NCBI GenBank assembly: GCA_001767915.1
Contig: MEMI01000040.1
Location: 65,344 to 106,184 of the forward strand
Origin: Alphaproteobacteria bacterium RIFCSPHIGHO2_02_FULL_46_13
GTDB lineage: Bacteria > Pseudomonadota > Alphaproteobacteria > Micavibrionales > Micavibrionaceae
Length of the DNA: 40,841 nt
Reading direction: 5' to 3'
The notes under the pieces are model-generated. The model saw only the letters and a program-made list of their open reading frames with translations. It was not told the DNA's origin and searched no databases. Shown here one piece after another: positions 37,239 to 40,841 of the stretch (the first letter of the stretch is position 1; each line of letters starts with the position of its first letter). Made by a program: the position numbers and the translations under genes.

Positions 37239-38633
37239 ATGACAATTGTAACCCGTTTTCCGCCTTCACCCACTGGATTCATGCATATTGGCACTGCGCG
37301 TACCGGTTTGTTTAACTGGCTGTTTGCCAAACACCATAACGGCAAGATGCGTTTCCGTATCGAAGACACTGACCGCGCCCGCCATTCCGAAGAAGCGGTT
37401 GAAGCCATTATCAACGGCCTGAAATGGTTAGGCATTGATTGGGACGGCGATATTATTTCCCAATATGCGTGCGGCGCACGTCATGCCGAGATTGCGCATG
37501 AACTGGTGAAACGCGGTGAGGCCTATTACTGTTACTGCACCCCCGAAGAATTGGATAAAATGCGCGAAGAGGCAAAAGCCGCAGGCCGCATTACATTTTA
37601 TGACCGTCGTTGGCGCGACAGCAAAGAAACACCACCCGCAGGGATTAAACCGGTTATCCGTATCAAAGCGCCCTTAACGGGTGAACGCATTGTCCATGAC
37701 GAAGTTCAGGGCGAAGTCAAAGTCGCCGCCGAACAATTGGACGATTTTATCATTATGCGCTCGGACGGCGTTGCCACCTATATGCTCGCCGTTGTGGTCG
37801 ATGACCATGATATGGGCGTGACCCATGTGATCCGCGGGGACGACCATTTGAACAATACGTTCCGTCAGAATGTGATTTATGAAGCCATGGGTTGGGACAT
37901 TCCTGTCTATGCCCACTTGCCTTTGATCCTCGGCCCCGATGGGGCGAAGCTCTCCAAACGCCACGGGGCAACGGGGGTTGAGGAATATCGTGATCTTGGT
38001 TATTTGCCGGAGGCCATGCGTAATTATTTGCTTCGTTTATGCTGGTCACATGGTGATGATGAAATCATCTCGACTGAACAAGCCATTGAATGGTTCTCCC
38101 TTGAAGGGATCGGAAAAAGTCCTGCGCGATTTGATTTTGATAAATTGAATTTCGTGAATGCGCATTATTTGAAAATTGCGGATAACGGGCGTCTTGTTGA
38201 TTTGACCATGGATATTTTAAAACGCGGCGGACACCCCCTCTCCCCGCATACCGAGAAATATCTGCTGGCGGCCATGGATGAATTAAAGACGCGTGCCAAA
38301 ACATTGGTCGGCCTTGCCGAAGATGCTCGCATTTATTGGATGACGGGCGACACCATCACCATGGACGAAAAAGCCGCTGCCCAAATGGATGACGCAGGTA
38401 AAGACGTGGTCAGAAAAATTGCCGAGGAGTTAAAAAAACTCAACGACTTCACCGCTGCAGGAATTGAAAACACCTGTAAAGCCTTTGCCGAAGCAAATGG
38501 TTTGAAACTTGGTAAAGTCATGATGCCTCTTCGCGCCGCCCTGACTGGCACAACCTCTTCCCCCTCCCTCTTCCATGCAATTGAGATTCTGGGAGTTGAT
38601 GAGGTTTTGAGACGAATTTCAAAAATGGAATAG
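37239..38633 (+). CDS. gltX: Glutamyl-tRNA synthetase
   Basis: A 464-residue class I synthetase. The HIGH motif is HIGT at residues 16-19 (RFPPSPTGFMHIGTARTGLFNWLFA), and the KMSKS motif is KLSKR at about 237-241 (DGAKLSKRHGATGVEEYRDLGYLP). Also seen are FRIEDTDRARH and HVIRGDDHLNNT. The anticodon-binding domain is helical (LKLGKVMMPLRAALTGTTSSPSLF). Length is normal. It charges tRNA-Glu and, if this lineage lacks GlnRS, tRNA-Gln as well. No clear ribosome site precedes the ATG. Divergent from comEC across a 44-bp gap. Confidence 0.97.
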   Translation: MTIVTRFPPSPTGFMHIGTARTGLFNWLFAKHHNGKMRFRIEDTDRARHSEEAVEAIINGLKWLGIDWDGDIISQYACGARHAEIAHELVKRGEAYYCYCTPEELDKMREEAKAAGRITFYDRRWRDSKETPPAGIKPVIRIKAPLTGERIVHDEVQGEVKVAAEQLDDFIIMRSDGVATYMLAVVVDDHDMGVTHVIRGDDHLNNTFRQNVIYEAMGWDIPVYAHLPLILGPDGAKLSKRHGATGVEEYRDLGYLPEAMRNYLLRLCWSHGDDEIISTEQAIEWFSLEGIGKSPARFDFDKLNFVNAHYLKIADNGRLVDLTMDILKRGGHPLSPHTEKYLLAAMDELKTRAKTLVGLAEDARIYWMTGDTITMDEKAAAQMDDAGKDVVRKIAEELKKLNDFTAAGIENTCKAFAEANGLKLGKVMMPLRAALTGTTSSPSLFHAIEILGVDEVLRRISKME

Positions 38634-38634
38634 T

Positions 38635-39390
38635 ATGGATGAATTAAAAAATAGGCCTATAGATATCATTGATTTCACATCAGATGAGCAAAAAAATTTT
38701 ATGATTTCTTTTGCTAAGCTGCGGGAGGAAATTGATATTCTAAGTCATATTCAAGGCCTATATAACGCATCTATGGGCTTTAAGGAGTTAGGCGCTGATG
38801 AAGTTATAATATTTCAACTCTTACACTTTACCCACTATCAATTCCTATATGCAACTTCAGCCTTTCTAAGATGCCATTTAAATGAATCGTTTATGGCCGC
38901 GAGAGCGGCTATTGATTCAGCATTAAACGCCTCTTGGATAATAAATGATAAATCTACAAAACAGGCATACCTCGATAGAGGCTCTCCGTTCAAGGAGATG
39001 ATAAGGCACTACCGAAACATTATAAAAGATAATAAACCGCTACCCCATATATACATTCCATACCTGCTAGATATGCACCAAAAATTCAGCACACTAAGCC
39101 ACGCTGATATTTCTTCTTTTGTTCATAGATTTGATACAAACAAAGACAACATAAACCCAATGCTTTATTTTCAATACTTCCAAATAACAGAGAACCCTTC
39201 AGTACAAAAAATTTACTTCCTAAATTTACTGAAATCTTTTGTGATAATCCTTGAAATATTTGCAGATTTCCTAATACATGATCAAAAAATTGTTTCAATT
39301 GACTGGAAAAATGAGCTACAAAATTTAGGGTTCTTTATAGAAAAGAAGTCGCGCGAGCTTCAAAATAATTTTCCAGAAATTCAAATCTAA
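38635..39390 (+). CDS. AT-rich orphan protein, unknown
   Basis: A 251-residue, mostly helical soluble protein that I cannot name. It starts one base after the gltX stop without a clear ribosome site. Base composition is far more AT-rich than gltX, and codon use differs (many ATA, TTA and AAA), which suggests transfer from elsewhere. Features: a helical region around LLHFTHYQFLYATSAFLRCH, then AARAAIDSALNASWIINDK, which resembles the arrangement of helices in DUF5677/HEPN-like proteins, and an RHYRN motif. The ending is charged. A hairpin terminator follows directly. HEPN-like status is only a suggestion. Confidence 0.75.
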   Translation: MDELKNRPIDIIDFTSDEQKNFMISFAKLREEIDILSHIQGLYNASMGFKELGADEVIIFQLLHFTHYQFLYATSAFLRCHLNESFMAARAAIDSALNASWIINDKSTKQAYLDRGSPFKEMIRHYRNIIKDNKPLPHIYIPYLLDMHQKFSTLSHADISSFVHRFDTNKDNINPMLYFQYFQITENPSVQKIYFLNLLKSFVIILEIFADFLIHDQKIVSIDWKNELQNLGFFIEKKSRELQNNFPEIQI

Positions 39391-39399
39391 TTCATTGAT

Positions 39400-39437
39400 A
39401 AAAAACGAACTTTTAGATATCTATAAGTTCGTTTTTA
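39400..39437. terminator. Hairpin terminator between orphan and mbfA
   Basis: AAAAACGAACT at 39401-39411 pairs with AGTTCGTTTTT at 39426-39436, flanked by A and T runs. It can act in both directions. Its right arm is the TCTATAAGTTCGTTTT box also present twice near 10252-10391. Confidence 0.7.
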
Positions 39438-39441
39438 AAAT

Positions 39442-40398
39442 TTACGCGTTCCCGATCAGGATACCGACAGCCAGTACCAATGCTCCGCCGAACATCACCT
39501 GAACCAAGGCCGATACAATCGGGGTTTCCATGTATTTCCAGCGTATCCATGAAATTGCGGCGAGTTCAATAGCAACAACAATTGCGGCGACAATAGTTGC
39601 CGTCCAGAAATCAGGGATCAGGTAAGGGAGTGTGTGCCCCAGGCCACCGATGGTTGTCATCAGACCGCAGACGATGCCGCGTGTCCATGGGCTGCCGCGG
39701 CCTGTGATTGCGCCGTCATCGGACATGGCTTCGGTAATCCCCATACTGATCCCTGCGCCGACGGAGGCCGCTAGACCCACCAAAAACGCATCATGGGAAT
39801 TATGGGTTGCAAAGGCCGCCGCAAAAATCGGTGCGAGGGTTGAGACAGAGCCATCAATCAATCCCGCCAAGCCCGGTTGAACGACCTGAAGCACGAAAAT
39901 ACGGTGCGAGACTTCGGCCTCGGTTGCCTTATCACTTTCGGTTAAGTTCTTACGTTCGATTTCAATCGCTTTGGCTTCGTGGCCTTGTTCGGCAATCGCC
40001 AGATCGCCCAGCAATTTCCGCACCTCGACATCCTGCGCCAATAATGCGGCTTTGGAATAGAAGGTTGATGCTTCGACCTCCATCAATTCGGCTTGCTGGC
40101 GCACCTCTTCGATGCGCATATTTTCCATGAGCCAGATGGGGTTACGTTTCATAAAGCCGCGCACGTCTTGGCGTGTGATATACGGCAACCGTCCGCCAAA
40201 GCGTTTTTGGAAAACGTCGAGCAACATATTTTTATGTGTTTGTTCTTCCGCCGCCATGTCGTCAAACATTTGCGCGGTGGATGGATAGTCGGCGCGTAAT
40301 CTGTTGGCAAAACTTAAATAAATCTGTGAATCTTCTTCTTCACTGGTAATCGCCAGAGCCAGAATTTCAGGTTCGGTCAGTTTGGTAAATATTTTCAT
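39442..40398 (-). CDS. mbfA: Membrane-bound ferritin MbfA (ferritin-like plus VIT1 domain)
   Basis: A 318-residue two-domain protein. Residues 1-160 are a ferritin/rubrerythrin-like four-helix bundle with di-iron ligands in EEEDSQIYLSFANRL, AAEEQTHKNML, MEVEASTFY and IAEQGHEAKAIEIE. From about 175 comes a VIT1-like membrane domain (QPGLAGLIDGSVSTLAPIFAAA, GISMGITEAMSDDG, then three more helices). In Agrobacterium and Bradyrhizobium MbfA exports iron and protects against peroxide, and is controlled by Irr. I did not find a convincing Irr box in the short gap upstream, so expression may come from the gene before it. Length fits (about 325). Confidence 0.93.
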   Translation of the reverse strand: MKIFTKLTEPEILALAITSEEEDSQIYLSFANRLRADYPSTAQMFDDMAAEEQTHKNMLLDVFQKRFGGRLPYITRQDVRGFMKRNPIWLMENMRIEEVRQQAELMEVEASTFYSKAALLAQDVEVRKLLGDLAIAEQGHEAKAIEIERKNLTESDKATEAEVSHRIFVLQVVQPGLAGLIDGSVSTLAPIFAAAFATHNSHDAFLVGLAASVGAGISMGITEAMSDDGAITGRGSPWTRGIVCGLMTTIGGLGHTLPYLIPDFWTATIVAAIVVAIELAAISWIRWKYMETPIVSALVQVMFGGALVLAVGILIGNA

Positions 40399-40403
40399 CT
40401 ATT

Positions 40404-40841
40404 CTATCCACGGGCTTCGGTCAGTTGGTTCATGATAATCCGTTTGGCGGGCGGCAAATGTTGCCCGAGCATCAGGAGTGATTTGCGCGCCAGTTTGGCA
40501 AGTGGTGTTGTTTTGGTATATAGGCCAACCAACGTATTCGTGCCCACATACATCGCCCATGTGGCCTGACGGTGTGCGTCACTATAGCGAGAAAGGACAT
40601 CCCGCGCCCCGAAGTCCAACCCCAGATCACAGGCTGTTTGAATTTCAGCAGCGAGTGTTGCCGCACCGCGTAGGCCAAAATTCCAACCATGCGCGGTCAC
40701 AGGATGCATGCCGACAGCGGCGTCCCCTATTAACGCATAACGGTTTGCGTGGAAACGATCTGCATAGGTGCCGACCAATGGGTATGGGAATAATTCGGTA
40801 TCGAGAGTCATATTGCCGAATTTACCTTCCATCCGTTTGGT
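40404..40841 (-). CDS. FAD-dependent ubiquinone hydroxylase, C-terminal part (UbiM/UbiH-like)
   Basis: The last 145 or so residues of a flavoprotein monooxygenase; the frame stays open to the window edge (TKRMEGKFGNM at the cut). The second FAD-binding block GDAAVGMHPVTAHGWNFGLRGA is typical of the UbiH/UbiF/Coq6 family, and its AVGMHPVTAHGWN form favours UbiM, which hydroxylates the ubiquinone ring in several alphaproteobacteria. The C-terminus (TNTLVGLYTKTTPLAKLARK) is helical as in the family. It ends 5 bp before the mbfA start, so the two are probably cotranscribed. The exact ring position acted on cannot be told from this part. Confidence 0.88.
   Translation of the reverse strand, partial: TKRMEGKFGNMTLDTELFPYPLVGTYADRFHANRYALIGDAAVGMHPVTAHGWNFGLRGAATLAAEIQTACDLGLDFGARDVLSRYSDAHRQATWAMYVGTNTLVGLYTKTTPLAKLARKSLLMLGQHLPPAKRIIMNQLTEARG

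Overview
The window looks like a chromosomal segment of an alphaproteobacterium of moderate GC. Several things point there: a pyruvate dehydrogenase E1-beta that carries its own lipoyl domain, the neighbourhoods sdhE/mfd/recG, ihfB-lapA-pyrF, rho/hemJ, tpiA-secG-pyrG-kdsA-eno-ftsB-pdhABC and ppiD-trpDC-lexA-comEC/gltX, a membrane-bound ferritin (MbfA), and GTCATTCC-type palindromic intergenic repeats. The genus cannot be fixed from the sequence alone; a Micavibrio/Rhodospirillales-like lineage is only a guess. I saw no prophage, integrase, CRISPR array, rRNA or tRNA.

Layout. 1-1274 (minus): N-terminal part of mfd behind sdhE. 1304-4892 (plus): two membrane proteins coupled to recG. 4936-5415: an orphan small membrane protein. 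5528-5752 (minus): rpmG. 5927-8688 (plus): a class A penicillin-binding protein whose 3' end is scrambled by exact duplications. 8852-10222: thrC. 10400-12370 (minus): yggS and rho, with a long rho leader. 12686-13300: an orphan gene. 13301-15716 (minus): ihfB-lapA-pyrF-secreted protein-hemJ. 15856-16581 (minus): a very small gene and an exported nuclease-like protein. 16588-22190 (minus): pdhA-pdhB-pdhC-(GIY-YIG gene)-lpdA. 22352-22621: small acetyltransferase. 22626-29159 (minus): tpiA-secG-pyrG, a small membrane protein, kdsA-eno, algH-like gene and ftsB. 29245-34195 (plus): ppiD-trpD-trpC-lexA and a CBS-domain gene. 34260-37194 (minus): comEC and a dienelactone hydrolase. 37239-39390 (plus): gltX and an AT-rich orphan. 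39442-40841 (minus): a UbiM/UbiH-type hydroxylase (partial) and mbfA.

Most genes are housekeeping: lower glycolysis (tpiA, eno) feeding the pyruvate dehydrogenase complex (pdhABC, lpdA), nucleotide synthesis (pyrF, pyrG), threonine and tryptophan synthesis, haem, ubiquinone and KDO synthesis, DNA repair and SOS (mfd, recG, lexA), transcription termination (rho), cell wall and division (PBP1A, ftsB), and translation (gltX, rpmG).

The most unusual signals are structural. The PBP1A 3' end carries two exact duplications (200 and 185 bp) and a 17-bp fold-back; this is either a real recent rearrangement or an assembly/amplification artefact. A GIY-YIG gene sits inside a GTCAT-type palindromic element within the pdh operon. 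An intergenic CCCTCACCC-type palindromic repeat is present as an inverted pair inside the coding sequence for the PdhC linker. A membrane-anchored protein resembling polymorphic-toxin nuclease domains lies 6 bp downstream of lpdA. No clearly new multi-gene system was found.
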